DNA of 64,000 bases from Buddleja alternifolia (GCA_019426215.1 CM033402.1:8929246-8993245); one strand, 5' to 3'. Numbered from the stretch's first letter, positions 36,440-52,133 are shown. Translations and numbers: made by a program. Notes: a model not told the origin generated them from the sequence alone.

Positions 36440-38187
36440 GTTTAAACTGCCTTCTTATTTGATAGGAGCTGGGAGGTATTATGGAACCCCTATCATTTAT
36501 TAATTTCCAAAAATAATACAAGAATTGTTAAGGGAACAAATAAACAAGGAGTAATATACTCTCTTAAATTCTAAGCCTCAACATTTCGAAATGATGAAAA
36601 TTGTATTCTAATCATTCTAATTTCTAAGTAATCCATGAAGTTCTAAAGCTAACTGATTTGATAGAAGCACAACACTTAAATTTGATAGCAAACAATGTTC
36701 GCCAATTTGTTCGCTGGTTGGTTTCCCTCTCGAAATACATGATTAAACCTTAATTTTTTTCTATCAACTCAACAATTTTAAACAACAAGTATTGAACACT
36801 CATATTACCTTGTCTTCATCCTTGAAAAAGAACTACTACAATTTTAGCATCAACCTCAACCTGCACCCTTTGTATATTGCTCTTTTTACGTATAGTTTCA
36901 GTTTATATGCAACCACCCATTCAATCTCGCAGGAAGTTCGTCTATTGTCCTATGGTTGAATAAATTATATGATTGTTTATATGATTGTTCTTTTTATTGA
37001 CAGCTAGGTTAGAAAGAAACATTTTCACATTAAGATTAGATATTCACTATTCCATTGGCATTAATTTAAAAGAAATATCAATCTAGGAAACATAAAGGTT
37101 CTTTGTATTCGGCTTAATCCTTTTAGTAAAAGATTGGATGCTCATCAAAGAAAAGAACGACCCTCGCCAATTTAAAAATCTAATTTTTTTAGTATCTAAA
37201 TAAAGAGAATAAACGTGTTCACTATCATTTCTAGCTAAAAAAGTATCATCAAAGATGGAATTCTTAAAGCCTTTGACGCCAAATGTATATATGATTGAAA
37301 TTACTATAAATAAATAATTCAACCTTTATATATATATATATATATTTGGATAACAACCTTTATATTTCTTGACTATTAATTAGTATATTTAAGAACAAAA
37401 CCACAACATTAATACTTTGATAAATACAAGAGTTTCAAACGTAATTTACAAGATTTATAAATTATATTTGTTACGTGATTGATTGCGCACGCTACTATAA
37501 TTAGACTTAATCAATTGAAGTTGGCACTAAAATTTCTTTTTTGAGATAGAATCAAAATTGTTGGAACTTGGAACTATTTAGGTTGTTAAAATTTAGATAT
37601 AATTACCTGTCAATCCTAGTTCTACTGGTAAAGTTGAAGCCCAAATATATTAAAGTTCTTGGATTTGACTCTCACATGCATTTCTCTACTTTAATAGTAG
37701 TTGTTATCTGTTTGGTATTTATGATATATATCATGTAACCGATTCATTCAATTTTTTTCTCCTGACATAACTAAAGAAAATAAATAGTAGATAAAGACCA
37801 CATTGACCTCATCTATATATATATATAATCAATTTATTTCTAAAACACATGTGAAAATGTAAAAGGAAATGACCACATGCCAACCTCTGCAGCGGCGAAA
37901 TATGCGATACGACGTCGAAAAGAAGCTTATCTAAGCTGGTCAGCAAAACGCAACCAAAGCTTTCCATCTCACAGTGGGTCCCACAGCGCACAAATCTCAT
38001 TTGCCGAGCGGCCCGAGCTCATAATTTTTCTCCAATCATCAAAACACCTGATCACTACCCCATAAATATTCCCATTTTTCACCTCTTTCGTCATTATTAT
38101 ATGTTGAACCGCGGGAACCTGTTTAAGTGTTTGTAGCCTAATTTTGACCAGATTTCCACCCCCCACCTCTCAAATGTGAATGGTCAT

Positions 38188-38218
<31 letters not shown>

Positions 38219-38531
38219 ATAATACATGTGTGTGTTGTATAATAATACATGTGTGTGTTGTATATATATCGTTCATACTTTCATCCAAGAGGAAGAGAAA
38301 ATTTAATGATAGAGTTGAGCTGAATACACTCCAATTCCATGTTTTTCAACAACAAAATTAAATTCAAGCATCCACAATTCTTTAATTCTTTCCCAACAAA
38401 CACTAAATCCTTGTACATTTCCCAGTCTATACATATAGTTTCGCTTAGTTGATACATACAGTGTTGCTGTACATATACATCACCATTACTTTTGTGCAAA
38501 ACAATACAATTTTCACCGGAGAGTTTGATCA
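34288..38531. other. ABCG upstream intergenic region
   Basis: No gene supported. A possible MITE near 34568-34905 has inverted phrases (ACCATTGGTGATTATTCAAATTTTACTTTTATCC; reversed right end CAATGGTGG...GAGTTTTACTTTTG). Microsatellites: TA (35166-35200), GT (35722-35752), TA (36408-36440), CA (38188-38210), and a 23-bp tandem pair (ATAATACATGTGTGTGTTGT) at about 38216-38262. A single W-box-like TTGACC lies near 38144, about 390 bp before the ABCG ATG. The first 100 bp before the ATG look like an AT-rich leader. Confidence 0.5.
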
Positions 38532-41500
38532 ATGGCGGCGGCGCTGGTGGGGGACGATCTGTCACGATCGACGAGTAGTAGGCGGAGCTGGAGGTCGCAG
38601 AGCATAAGAGAGGTGTGGCAGGGGCAGCCGGATGTGTTCTCGAGACGGCGGGAGGCGGCGGACGAGGAGGAGGAGCTGAAATGGGCGGCGATTGAGCGGC
38701 TACCGACGTATGATCGGATGAGGAAGGGGATGCTGCAGCAAGTGATGAGCAATGGGAGAGTAGTGCGCACTGAGGTGGATGTTGCTAACCTAGGTGCGCA
38801 GGATAAGAAGATATTGATGGAGAGTATTCTTAAGGTTGTGGAGGATGATAATGAGAGGTTTCTTCAGAGGCTTAGGAACAGGACTGATAGGTGAAATTTT
38901 CTAAATCTTCATATCTACAAGTCCTGTTCAAACCGTTTCTGTTACACGCACAAATGATGCATGACAAGTGTATATACATGGATGATGGTCAGGACGTGGA
39001 GAGTCCAGATTTTTATCCACAATACATGCTTTGTCTCTACGGCCTAACCACCCACTTGTCACGTATTTGTGCGTATAATAGGGTGTAACAGAAGATTTGA
39101 ATTGATAAAAGCAGCTTAGAATAAACTTTGAGAAAACTTATTCTACCAACTTTTCAATAAAAAAAATCAACAGTTAGGGTTAATATATAGATTTATGGAT
39201 TCAATTGCTTTAGCCATCTAGATTCGGGATTAATCAATTGTATTTTTGCATAGAAGTTTGTTTTATTTAGAACTTTTATATTGATAATAGATATTAATTA
39301 TGATTTTAATTTTAAATTTTAAGTTCAAAATTTTTAATCTTCTTAATAATTAAAATGGACATCTTAGATAATTATTATGTTAACACAAAAATAAATTATA
39401 TAAAAATATTTAAATATTTAAAATATTTTAGTAATGAAATACAATTTATAGATTTGAAAAATCCTAAATATTAACATTTGGGTCTTTTCGAAAGAAAGCT
39501 TTTGTAAAATGAGTTTTTCAGGGATTTTTTTGGATATTTTAGGAGGTTTTTAGTAATTTTCCCTAGTAGTAATAATAATAATAATAATAATTGTAATTAT
39601 AATTATAATTATAATAATGCTGTTACTATAATGCTAATGATGATGATGTTAAAATGATAGAGCTGTTTTCTAGTTTGCTCAAATAAACAGATTCTTGATC
39701 ATGATATAAGTAGAGACGAACCAGAGTTCTTAGTTTTAGAGACACTAGCAGAATTTTCAGTTTTGGGGATTAAGATTTACATTTTGATTATATGGGGGGA
39801 AAATTTAAGAACTTGAAGTCTACTTAATTACATATGAAAGTTGAGATTATAGACAAACGAGGTCGAGCCCCCTAGTGAAGACTTAATTACATTAGGTGGT
39901 TGAAAATAATTCTTGGATCCCATGTTTTGATTCAATACATTTTTGTTAATGTTAGGGGGTTTAAAAGAATATTGGATTCAATTTTTTAAATTCAATATAC
40001 TTTTGCATTTTCAAGAAGTTTAATGTATTGGAGGTGTTAATCTTTGGACAGGGTGGGAATCGAGATTCCGAAAATTGAAGTGAGATTCCAGAATCTATCT
40101 ATAGAGGGAGATGCTTATGTTGGAACAAGAGCACTTCCAACTCTGCTCAACTCAACCCTCAATACATTGGAGGTATGTTTTATTTACTTATTTCCTCGAT
40201 TTTCAATAAGATATTGTTTAACTTGTTAATCTTATTTTGTTATTGTTAAGGTTGTACTAAATTTGGTTTTAATGATGTTCATAGGCTGCTCTAGGGATGA
40301 TTGGACTCTCTCCATCTAAGAAACGGGTTGTTAAGATACTTCAAGATGTTAATGGAATTGTAAGGCCATCGAGGTATGCTTGTAAATAAATTCCGCAGAT
40401 TTTCCGTTTTCTAAAAGTAGATTTAATGTATCTATTCATATGAAAAAAAAATAAGAATATTTTCAGCTTCAGTCAATTTTTGGTTTTAGAACATCGATCA
40501 TGTGAGTTTGCTTGTACTTGTTTCAGAATGGCACTGCTTCTAGGGCCACCAGGTTCTGGTAAAACGACGTTGCTAAAAGCATTAGCCGGAAAAGCTGATG
40601 ATGATATGAGGGTATGTTTTTCTATCAACCTTATGCAAGATCCTTATTATAATTCCAGTACAAATTTATTTTCAGACCACAATAGATGTTTGGTCATTTG
40701 TCTGATTCTTGAATTTCTGAAACAGGTCACTGGAAAAGTCACCTATTGTGGCCATGAATTTCACGAATTTGTTCCACAAAGAACTTGTGCTTATATTAGC
40801 CAGCACGATCTTCACTATGGTGAAATGACGGTTCGTGAGACATTGGATTTCTCGGGTAGATGTTTGGGAGTTGGGACGAGGTATGATATGCTTGCAGAGT
40901 TGTCTAGAAGAGAGAAAGAAGCTGGTATTAAGCCTGACCCCGAGATTGATGCATTCATGAAAGCCACAGCCATGGTTGGCCTAGAAACAAGTTTGATTAC
41001 CGATTACGTCCTCAAGGTTCCATTTTAATTCCCTTGTCACTTTTTAATTTTTACCCCTTATCACATTTATTTGGTCACGGGAATTTGATGAGGAAATGGA
41101 ACAGCAAGTATATCACAAAATAAATCACAAATGTACTATAGTTTTCCTTGGTATAATTACATGCATACCCCCTCATTTATGGGTGATTACCACGAGACTC
41201 TTGATGTTCTGCAACACCCCCTGTCAAATCCCGACAACTCTAAAAACAGGGGGTGAGATTACTAACAGGAGAAGTTACGGTAAATTCTCAAACATCAAGG
41301 TGTTTTGCATAACTAAGTCTCATGGAAGGGGTGTCTATGTAATTTACCCTATAGTTAACAAGCCTAACATGTTTATGAAATTCCACAGATCCTTGGATTG
41401 GATATTTGTGCGGATATTATGGTTGGAGATGATATGAGAAGGGGTATTTCCGGTGGACAAAAGAAGCGTGTTACAACTGGTACGTGATTCCACCATGACT

Positions 41501-44500
41501 CCTGTGCTCGTAATAAGAAATTACATTAATCATTAGTGCAATGTTAAATGAAAGAAATTTTTCATCAAACGAATGATTCATTTTCGTTGACGACACTAAG
41601 AATCAAATTACCATTTTAAGTAAGATTATGGTTTTCCTAAATGCAGGGGAAATGTTGGTAGGACCAGCAAAAGCGTTCTTCATGGATGAGATATCAACCG
41701 GCCTCGATAGTTCCACCACCTTTCAAATAGTCAAATTTATGAGACAAATGGTTCATATTATGGACATAACCATGGTGATCTCCCTCTTACAGCCTGCTCC
41801 CGAGACATTTGATCTTTTTGACGATGTTATCCTCCTTTCAGACGGCCAAATTGTCTATCAGGGCCCACGTGAACACGTTCTAGAATTCTTCGAGTACATG
41901 GGATTCAAATGTCCAGAAAGAAAAGGAGTAGCAGACTTTCTACAAGAAGTCACTTCAAAAAAGGACCAAGAACAATATTGGTGTAAGAAAAATCAGCCTT
42001 ACTGTCACGTCTCTGTACACGACTTTGCAAATGCTTTCAACTCTTTCCACATTGGTCAGCAAGTTGTTGCTGAGCTTAGAGTTCCATATGATAAGTCAGG
42101 AGCCCATCCGGCAGCTTTAGTGAAGGAAAAATATGGTATATCCAATTGGGAACTTTTCAGGGCATGTTTTTCGCGAGAATGGCTTTTGATGAAAAGGAGC
42201 TCGTTTATTTACATCTTTAAGACTACTCAAATAACTATTATGGCAACAATTGCCTTGACGGTTTTCTTGAGAACAGAGATGAGAACTGGTAGAATCGAAG
42301 ATGCTTCTAAATTTTGGGGTGCATTGTTCTTTAGTCTCATCAATGTTATGTTTAACGGGATGCAAGAGCTCGCGATGACTGTTTTCAGGCTTCCTGTGTT
42401 TTTCAAACAAAGAGATTCGTTATTTTATCCGGCTTGGGCTTTTGCTTTACCAATTTGGGTGCTAAGGATTCCGATTTCAGTGATGGAGTCTGGATTGTGG
42501 ATTGTTCTTACGTACTACACTATTGGATTCGCGCCATCCGCTGCTAGGTAACCTTAATTCAAAATTATTGATTAAATTACAGAAAGATTACTCTGTGTTT
42601 GGGTGAGCTTACCAGCTTCTCAAAACATCTTATAAGCTCAAAAAAATTGTTTTGAGGAGCTTATAATAAGATCATAAAAGTGTGAATAATTTTTTGAGGA
42701 GGAGCTTGTAAACTCCCAAAATAAAATATTAAGAGCTGATATAAGCTCAAATTTTTTTTAGGATATCCTGACTTATTTATTCAATTGTAGCAAACCTTTG
42801 ATCATCTTATGTTTAAAATGAGATCAGACATGTTATAAGGTCTAAGAACAACTTATAAGATATAAGAGCTTATAAGGTGTTTCAAATATGCTTAACCAAA
42901 CGCCATCTAAGTCATTCTTGTGCTAATCATTTCATTGTTTTACGTGTTTCTCAGGTTTTTCAAACAATTGTTGGCGTTTATTGGGGTACATCAAATGGCC
43001 CTCTCTTTGTTTCGGTTTATTGCAGCTGCTGGACGAACACAAGTTGTTGCAAATACTCTTGGAACTTTCGCTTTGTTGATGGTCTTTGTTCTTGGAGGCT
43101 TCGTTGTTTCAAGAGGTCAGTAATTCATTAACTTATCGACGATCGTCTTTATGTTTTGTAAAGTTAGTGATAAATGTAATTGTTATAATTTAATCATTTT
43201 TCCTCGTCGTATTTTGTAGATGATATTCAAGATTGGATGATATGGGGATACTATATCTCTCCTATGATGTACGGACAAAACGCTATTGCCATTAATGAGT
43301 TTCTTTCCGAGAGATGGAGTGCTGTAAGTTCCTGGATAATTTAACTATGAAATCTTGTATATGAAAGCCTGCGTTATGACACTAATTTTTTTTAACGATT
43401 AATTTTATTCAGCCTACGAATGGTACTGAAAACACTGTTGGGAAGACACTTCTTAGGGACAGAGGTTTATTTACTACTGAATCTTGGTACTGGATATGCA
43501 TCATGGCTCTTTTCGGTTTCTCTCTTCTATTCAACATTCTCTTCATAGCAGCCTTGACGTACTTAAAACGTAAGTGAAATTATCTTACATTGTTCGCATT
43601 TTATGCTGAAGTAACTAATGAACGACTGCGTATCCTAACTGTTTTCTGTATTCAATCTCAGCTCTTGGTGATAATAAGGCTGTCATATCAGAAGACAATG
43701 AGGATAGCAGGAATAAGCGGCGAATGACAAATACCGAAGGTATGTGGTCTTTTATGATAAGGAAAAATTATTGAAGTAGTTAAGAGATGATAACTTGAGA
43801 TAAGGTTCTTTTTAGGGATAATTACATGCACACCCCTCACTTATTGGGTAATTATCACGAGCTCCTGAGGATTTACAAATTACCAAGACATTTCCATCCT
43901 GACAACTCGAAAAACAGAGAGTAAAATTGTAATATGCTTTTATGACAAGTAGTGAAATTGTAACATCCTTTTACCGATAGGAAAAGGTGTAATAATTTCT
44001 CAATCCTTGGGGTGTTCTTCGTAATTAGAGTGTCACGTGGGGGGTCTATATAATCTACTTTTTTTATATGTCCTTGAGACCAATATCATTATGAAGCTTA
44101 ATAGACTCGATTGTTACAGGTGTCCAAATGGCTGCTAGAAACACTACTGTCGGAGCAGCAAACAGTGAACCACAAAGAGGGATGGTCTTGCCTTTCGAAC
44201 CGCTATCTCTTGTGTTCAACCACGTGAGTTACTACGTTGACATGCCAGCTGTACGTCTCTCTCCATCCACGGAATTAAGTTTATCCTCTATTTCTACGTG
44301 GTCATTAGTATCTAACTTGGGAATTTATTTCATTCAGGAAATGAAGACTCAAGGGGTGAATGATGATAAACTTCAGTTGCTACGAGATGTTAGTGGCGCT
44401 TTCAGGCCAGGTGTCCTGACAGCATTGGTCGGTGTCAGTGGAGCCGGAAAGACGACTTTGATGGATGTATTGGCTGGTAGAAAGACAGGAGGATATATTG

Positions 44501-47500
44501 AAGGAACCATAAATGTTTCCGGTTACCCAAAGAACCAAACTACATTTGCTCGAGTCAGTGGATACTGTGAACAGAGTGATATCCATTCGCCTTATGTTAC
44601 GGTATATGAATCACTCCTTTACTCTGCCTGGCTGCGTCTTGCTGCTGATGTGAAGACAGAAACACGAAAGGCAAGTAACTGATAGAACCTTTTCTTCCCT
44701 TACAGATTTATATTATTCTCTTATACTAACAAACTACTCTGAATTTTTAAATCACTCGAATAAAACTCGGTATTCTAATAGAGCTTTAAAATTAGTATAT
44801 ATCTTTCATAAATTGCTATGTGACAAAATTCTTCTGAATCTTTCATAAATAAAATGGTTTATTCCCGAATTCTATTTATAATTTTTATTGTAGTTGGAAT
44901 AATTGTAGTAATATATTTTACTAACTTATGTTTATAATATCCATACTAATCCTCAACGATATTTTCACACATAAGTTCATTATTCACGAAAATAAATGCG
45001 TAATAGAGATATATTCCCAAAGTAATCACTAGCTTTCATGTTGAATTACGCAAATGAAGCTAATTTTCTTTTCCTTGATACTATCTCGAATAAAACCCGT
45101 GTCATGAATTTTAAGACCAAGCGAATTATACCCGGATGACTAACTTGTTATTATGATCTCTCCTCGGAAACATAAAAGCCACAAACTTGTGAAGAAAAAC
45201 ATGACTAATGTTGTAATGTTTTTGCCCGTTGTTGTTTCAGATGTTTGTGGAGGAGGTCATGGACTTGGTTGAGCTTAATCCTTTAAGAAATGCTCTCGTT
45301 GGACTTCCAGGAATCGATGGTCTCTCAACTGAGCAACGAAAGAGGCTCACCATTGCTGTTGAATTAGTTGCAAATCCTTCCATAATCTTTATGGACGAGC
45401 CGACATCAGGGCTTGATGCCCGAGCTGCTGCAATTGTCATGCGCACAGTGAGAAATACAGTGGACACGGGCCGAACAGTGGTCTGTACTATTCACCAACC
45501 TAGTATAGACATTTTTGAAGCTTTCGACGAGGTAAAATGACTTTAAAATCGTCTTATATTTACATATTTGTATAATGAACTACATTTGGTTTCACAGTTA
45601 TACTGATTCTTTTTTTCCTTTTTTTTGCAGCTACTGTTGATGAAGAGAGGAGGACAAGTAATTTATGCCGGAGCTCTTGGTCGGCGTTCTCACAAACTCA
45701 TTGAATATTTCGAGGTGAGATTTCTTTCGTTCTCTAAGTGCCCTTTTTTTTTTCCGCATGAGATACTACGTCTTGGATGATATTTAAGTGGGTTGTGGGA
45801 TGTCAACATTTAATTTTAAGACATCATCATAGTCTCATATAATCGCTTAGAATATCACTCGGGGAGGCTTCCTCATGCTCTAAGTGCTCTTTTTCTGCAT
45901 GAGATACCACGAATTGGACAGTTTTCAAGTGGCGTTGTGGACCGTCAGATTACTTGTGGTGATGTCAGCATTTAATCATACGACATCATCATGCTCTCAT
46001 ATATGGCTTAGAATCTCAGTCGGTAGCATGAAATTTTTCGTTTTTCACTTTCTATTAGGTATATAAGTTTCAGGTAAGTCGAAAAATTTGCATTCTGAAT
46101 GCCGTTTAACGTCAAAAATTCGATCATGCAGGCTGTGCCAGGGGTTCCCAAAATCAAAGAGGGTAACAATCCAGCTACTTGGATGTTGGAGGTCACCGCC
46201 TCTGCAGTCGAAACCCAACTCGATGTCGATTTTGCGGAAGTTTATGCGAATTCTGCCCTTTACCGGTAAGTATAAATGACCGACTGCCCTCAACATTATC
46301 TGCATCTACATTCATTTCAAGGTTGTTAATCTTTCTTGTTTCTTTATTCAACATTTCAGGAGGAATCAAGAACTAATAAAGGAACTTAGCACTCCAGCAG
46401 CAGGATCGAAGGACCTATACTTCCCCACACAATATTCTCAATCTTTCTTAACTCAGTGCAATGCTTGCTTCTGGAAGCAAAACTTGTCATACTGGAGAAA
46501 CTCACAGTTCAATGCTATTAGATTCTTCACAACAATCGTCATTGGTGTTCTATTCGGTGTTATCTTTTGGCAAAGAGGGGACCAAATGTAAGTCGAATGT
46601 TGTTATTTCAATGGATAATTATATGCTCAATTCCTCACTTATTGGATAATTACCACGAGTTCCCTGAGGCTTTGCAAATTACCCAGACCTCCTATGTCAC
46701 ATGTTGATAACTCGAGAAACAGGGGTGAAATTGCAATATTTGAAATTGTAATCCGCTTTTACTAATTCTTTTGACTCTTTTACCGACTGGGAAAATTATG
46801 GTATTTTTCAAACCTCGATGTATTTTTGGTAACTAGATTCTCGCGCAGGGATTGCTCATGTAATTTATACTTATTTCAATTATATTTTGTCACATCCCAC
46901 ATGGATGGTGAGAGAAAATTTGAACGAGCTCACTAGAAACTTGAGTTAATCATTTGTTAGCGAAACCCATTGTGCTGGAGTGTATTGCTTGTGGGTCTTG
47001 ATCCTTTTAGTCAATGAAACAAGGAACCTTACACGAACTTATAGTAACAAAATTTTGTGTGTTCTCCCGTAACAGATATAGACAACAAGACTTGCTAAAT
47101 CTGCTAGGAGCTACTTATGCTGCTGTTCTTTTCTTGGGTGCCACAAACGCTTCTGCTGTTCAATCAGTTGTAGCAGTCGAGAGAACAGTTTTCTACCGTG
47201 AAAGGGCTGCAGGAATGTATTCGGAGTTGCCCTATGCTTTTGCACAGGTAAAAGAAACACATGCATTATCAATACAAATTAATCGTTTAATAACATCCCT
47301 CCAAATTTTTTATTAGACGGGCATGTAATTTGCCCTCAATGTAATTAGCCCTCAATGTAATTATCAAGGAAATAATTCTAACATTTTATGTGTTTGCTCA
47401 ATCTGTAGGTGGCAATAGAGACAATCTACGTTGCGATTCAGACATTTGTCTACTCAGTGATTCTTTACTCCATGATTGGATATGAGTGGACCGGACAAAA

Positions 47501-48258
47501 ATTCTTCTACTTCTACTACTTCATATTCATGTGTTTCACTTACTTCTCAATGTACGGTATGATGGTTGTCGCATTGACTCCCGGCTACCAAATTGCTGCC
47601 ATTGTCATGTCCTTCTTCCTCAGCTTCTGGAACTTGTTCTCTGGCTTCCTCATCCCCCGTCCAGTAAGTATACTTAAATTCTTACCAAAAATGATTTTTT
47701 AGGAAAATCTATATGCACATCCCTTCACTTAAGGCAAATTACTAAGACATCACCTGTCAAATCATGATAACTCAAAAGATAGGGAGTGAAATTGCAAATA
47801 TGCTTGTTACAGAATGGTGAAATTATAATATGCTTTTACTGACAGAGGAAGTTATGATAATTTCTTCAAAATTGAGGGTCTTTTTCGTAATTAGGGTCTC
47901 ACACATGGTGTCCATGTAATTTAAAATAGGGCAATTGGATTTGACATTTTAGTACCTTTTGCTCATATGATATACATTTTTGCAGCTTATCCCAATATGG
48001 TGGAGGTGGTACTACTGGGCATCTCCAGTTGCATGGACAATCTATGGAATTTTCGCGTCCCAAATAGGCGATCAAACGGGTGAGCTTCAACTTACGGGCA
48101 ACACTGCAACGATAAGGGTGAATGATTTTCTAAGGGAGTACTTGGGTTATGATCATGACTTCCTCCTTGCTGTGGTTTTCGCACACGTCGGTTGGGTTCT
48201 TCTTTTCTTCTTCGTTTTCGCCTACGGCATCAAATTCCTTAACTTCCAAAGGAGATGA
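38532..48258 (+). CDS. Full-size PDR-type ABCG transporter
   Basis: Twenty coding exons: 38532-38890, 40052-40172, 40285-40373, 40527-40611, 40726-41016, 41389-41479, 41647-42547, 42955-43115, 43220-43323, 43413-43569, 43662-43739, 44120-44250, 44338-44670, 45241-45531, 45631-45714, 46132-46265, 46360-46587, 47076-47247, 47409-47663, 47986-48258. All join in frame to 4338 nt (1445 aa). Order is NBD1-TMD1-NBD2-TMD2, the reversed ABCG layout. NBD1: Walker [10 protein letters not shown] (196-204), signature ISGGQ (335-339), Walker B FFMDEIS (356-362). NBD2: Walker [10 protein letters not shown] (888-896), degenerate signature LSTEQRKR (from 995), Walker [15 protein letters not shown] landmarks include the N-terminal [14 protein letters not shown] and the C-terminal IKFLNFQRR. 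Such proteins export terpenoids and other defence compounds, or hormones, across the plasma membrane; closest resemblance is to the NpPDR2/AtABCG34/39-like group, but substrate cannot be predicted. Intron 13 is GC-AG; introns 5, 11, 17 and 19 hold related MITEs. The ORF appears intact. Confidence 0.95.
41144..41348. mobile_element. ABCG-intron MITE, copy 1 (intron 5)
   Basis: Flanked by direct repeats CTATAGTT (41136-41143 and 41349-41356). Left end GGTATAATTACATGCATACCCC, right end (reversed) GGTAAATTACATAGACACCCC. Interior carries the family phrases ATGGGTGATTACCACGAG and GACAACTCTAAAAACAGGGGGTGA. Confidence 0.82.
42595..42904. mobile_element. MITE-like element in ABCG intron 7
   Basis: Inverted ends: left GTGTTTGGGTGAGCTTACC...CATCTTATAAGCTC, right (reversed) GGCGTTTGGTTAAGC...CACCTTATAAGCTC. 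The interior repeats GCTTATAA motifs on both strands. No clear TSD. It is a different family from the four GGGAAAATTACA-ended copies. Confidence 0.65.
43815..44057. mobile_element. ABCG-intron MITE, copy 2 (intron 11)
   Basis: Left end GGGATAATTACATGCACACCCCTC, right end (reversed) GTAGATTATATAGACCCCCC. Same order and orientation as the other copies: TTATTGGGTAATTATCACGAG, GACAACTCGAAAAACAGAG, GTGAAATTGTAACATCC, then CGTAATTAGAGTGTCAC. The flanks are T-rich and the TSD has been blurred by slippage. Confidence 0.8.
44671..45240 (+). other. GC-AG intron 13 of the ABCG gene
   Basis: The donor reads AAAG|GCAAGT, where reading frame and family alignment (TETRK|MFVEEV) require the splice. No GT donor nearby keeps the frame. 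GCAAGT with perfect flanking consensus is the known form of functional GC-AG introns. The acceptor is TTTCAG before ATGTTTGTGG. At 570 bp it is among the longer introns of the gene and carries no recognised element. Confidence 0.9.
46612..46870. mobile_element. ABCG-intron MITE, copy 3 (intron 17)
   Basis: Exact 9-bp TSD TTATTTCAA (46603-46611 and 46871-46879), diagnostic of Mutator-like insertion. Left end TGGATAATTATATGCTCAATTCCTC, right end (reversed) GTATAAATTACATGAGCAATCCC. Interior has TTATTGGATAATTACCACGAG and AACTCGAGAAACAGGGGTGAAATTG. Best-defined copy of the family. Confidence 0.9.
47702..47923. mobile_element. ABCG-intron MITE, copy 4 (intron 19)
   Basis: Left end GGAAAATCTATATGCACATCCC, right end (reversed) TTAAATTACATGGACACC. 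Interior has CACTTAAGGCAAATTACTAAGACATCACCTGTCAA, AACTCAAAAGATAGGGAGTGAAATTG and CGTAATTAGGGTCTCAC. A piece of the left half (around the ACCACGAG block) is deleted. TSD not clear. Confidence 0.78.
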
Positions 48259-50803
<2,545 letters not shown>

Positions 50804-50811
50804 TAGAAGAA

Positions 50812-51065
50812 AGGAAAATTTACACTCACACCCCCTCAATAATGGGTAATTACACAAACATCCCTCACTAATCGATAATTACAAACACCCCCTTCATGTT
50901 AAATATTTCTTACAATTGCACCCCTTGTGTGTAACAATTCTTACAATCGCACCCCTGTAAACCTTACAAATAGACCCCTGAGGGGGCGTGTTTGTAATTT
51001 TCGATAAGTGAGAGGAGGTTTGTGTAATTATCCCATTATTGAGGGGGTGTGAATGTGATTTTCCC
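50812..51065. mobile_element. 254-bp foldback MITE, Mutator-like
   Basis: Near-complete hairpin: left GGAAAATTTACACTCACACC...CTCAATAATGGGTAATTACACAAAC, right (reversed) GGGAAAATCACATTCACACC...CTCAATAATGGGATAATTACACAAAC, with arms of roughly 115 bp. Direct repeats TAGAAGAA flank it (50804-50811 and 51066-51073). It has the same kind of end as the ABCG-intron copies but a different interior rich in CACCCCT. Confidence 0.88.
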
Positions 51066-51073
51066 TAGAAGAA

Positions 51074-51921
51074 CGGAATGCACAAATGTTAAAGGGCTCT
51101 CAACAGGTACCTTTAGGCTGTGACCATAATGCTAATTAATCTTGATAAATAATTGTAAACGGCCAAAATTTACAAAAGGAGAATCTGGAAATATTTTCCC
51201 ATTGTATAAAAAAGTGGAAATTACTAAACACCTTAAAAATATGTTTTTATATCCAAAAAAATCCATAAATTCAGTTTTAAACTAACGTTTCGGTTCCACC
51301 AGCTTTTCATTTCCTGAAATCCAGAAGTTAGGGTTAATAAAATTTTGGACTCAAATATGTTTAGACTAATTAAGATTAATCAATTATTTTTTCTTTAATA
51401 CAAATCTTTTAATTAGAATTTAAAAATTGATAACCAGTTTGGTATCTTCAAACAAATCAAATAACTTTTTAATTAATTAAAATGTTAGACTAAACATAAA
51501 TGCATAATATGTTATAATAATGAAAATTAACAGAATTTTATCTACACTAGAAATTTTTATTTCTTATTATAGTTTTAGAATTTCCAAAATAAAATAAAAT
51601 AAATAAGATGAAAGCCGATTGATTAATCCTTCATCTAATAAATTAGGGGTAATTTAGTATAAAATATTAACTCTTATCTGCTGAGCTTTTTGAAATAAAA
51701 AGTAGGTGGAACGAATATATTTACATTTAAAAAAAATATTTATATAAAAAAAGAGCAGAAGTGAGGTGCATGTTCATATGTTGGATCCGCTACAAAGTTC
51801 AAAGAGGTTAGATGATAAAAGTCTTATTAAAGTTCAAAGAGGTTAGATGATAAAAGTCTTATTTAGATTGAATATTTTCATTTCACATGATGACCACAAT
51901 GTCATATGTAGTGGTGGAATT
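51074..51921. other. Intergenic, no gene
   Basis: AT-rich. A tight 34-bp tandem pair (AAGTTCAAAGAGGTTAGATG...) lies at about 51796-51864. Nothing else recognised. Confidence 0.5.
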
Positions 51922-52133
51922 CATGTTATGCTACATAGCAACAATTTGGATTCTCTATTGTAAATGATGTTGTATCTCCTATTGCATTCATCTCTATACA
52001 TGACAAGTGTATAAAATTTAAATCACTTATATATTATAGGAAAAAATTTATACACTTGTCATGCATAGAATAAATGCAATACCATTTTACAATAGAGGAT
52101 CTTGTGTGACATAATATGGTCATAATTATTTAG
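51922..52133. mobile_element. Foldback MITE of about 210 bp
   Basis: Inverted arms of about 85 bp: left CATGTTATGCTACATAGC...CTCTATTGTAAATG...ATTGCATTCAT...CATGACAAGTGTATAAA, right (reversed) CATATTATGTCACACAAG...CTCTATTGTAAAATG...ATTGCATTTAT...CATGACAAGTGTATAAA. The spacer of some 30 bp is AT-rich. No TSD recognised. Confidence 0.75.

Noticed and set aside
42117..42410. A 97-codon minus-strand ORF inside the ABCG gene
   Set aside because: It is antisense to conserved transmembrane-domain coding sequence and has no recognisable motif.
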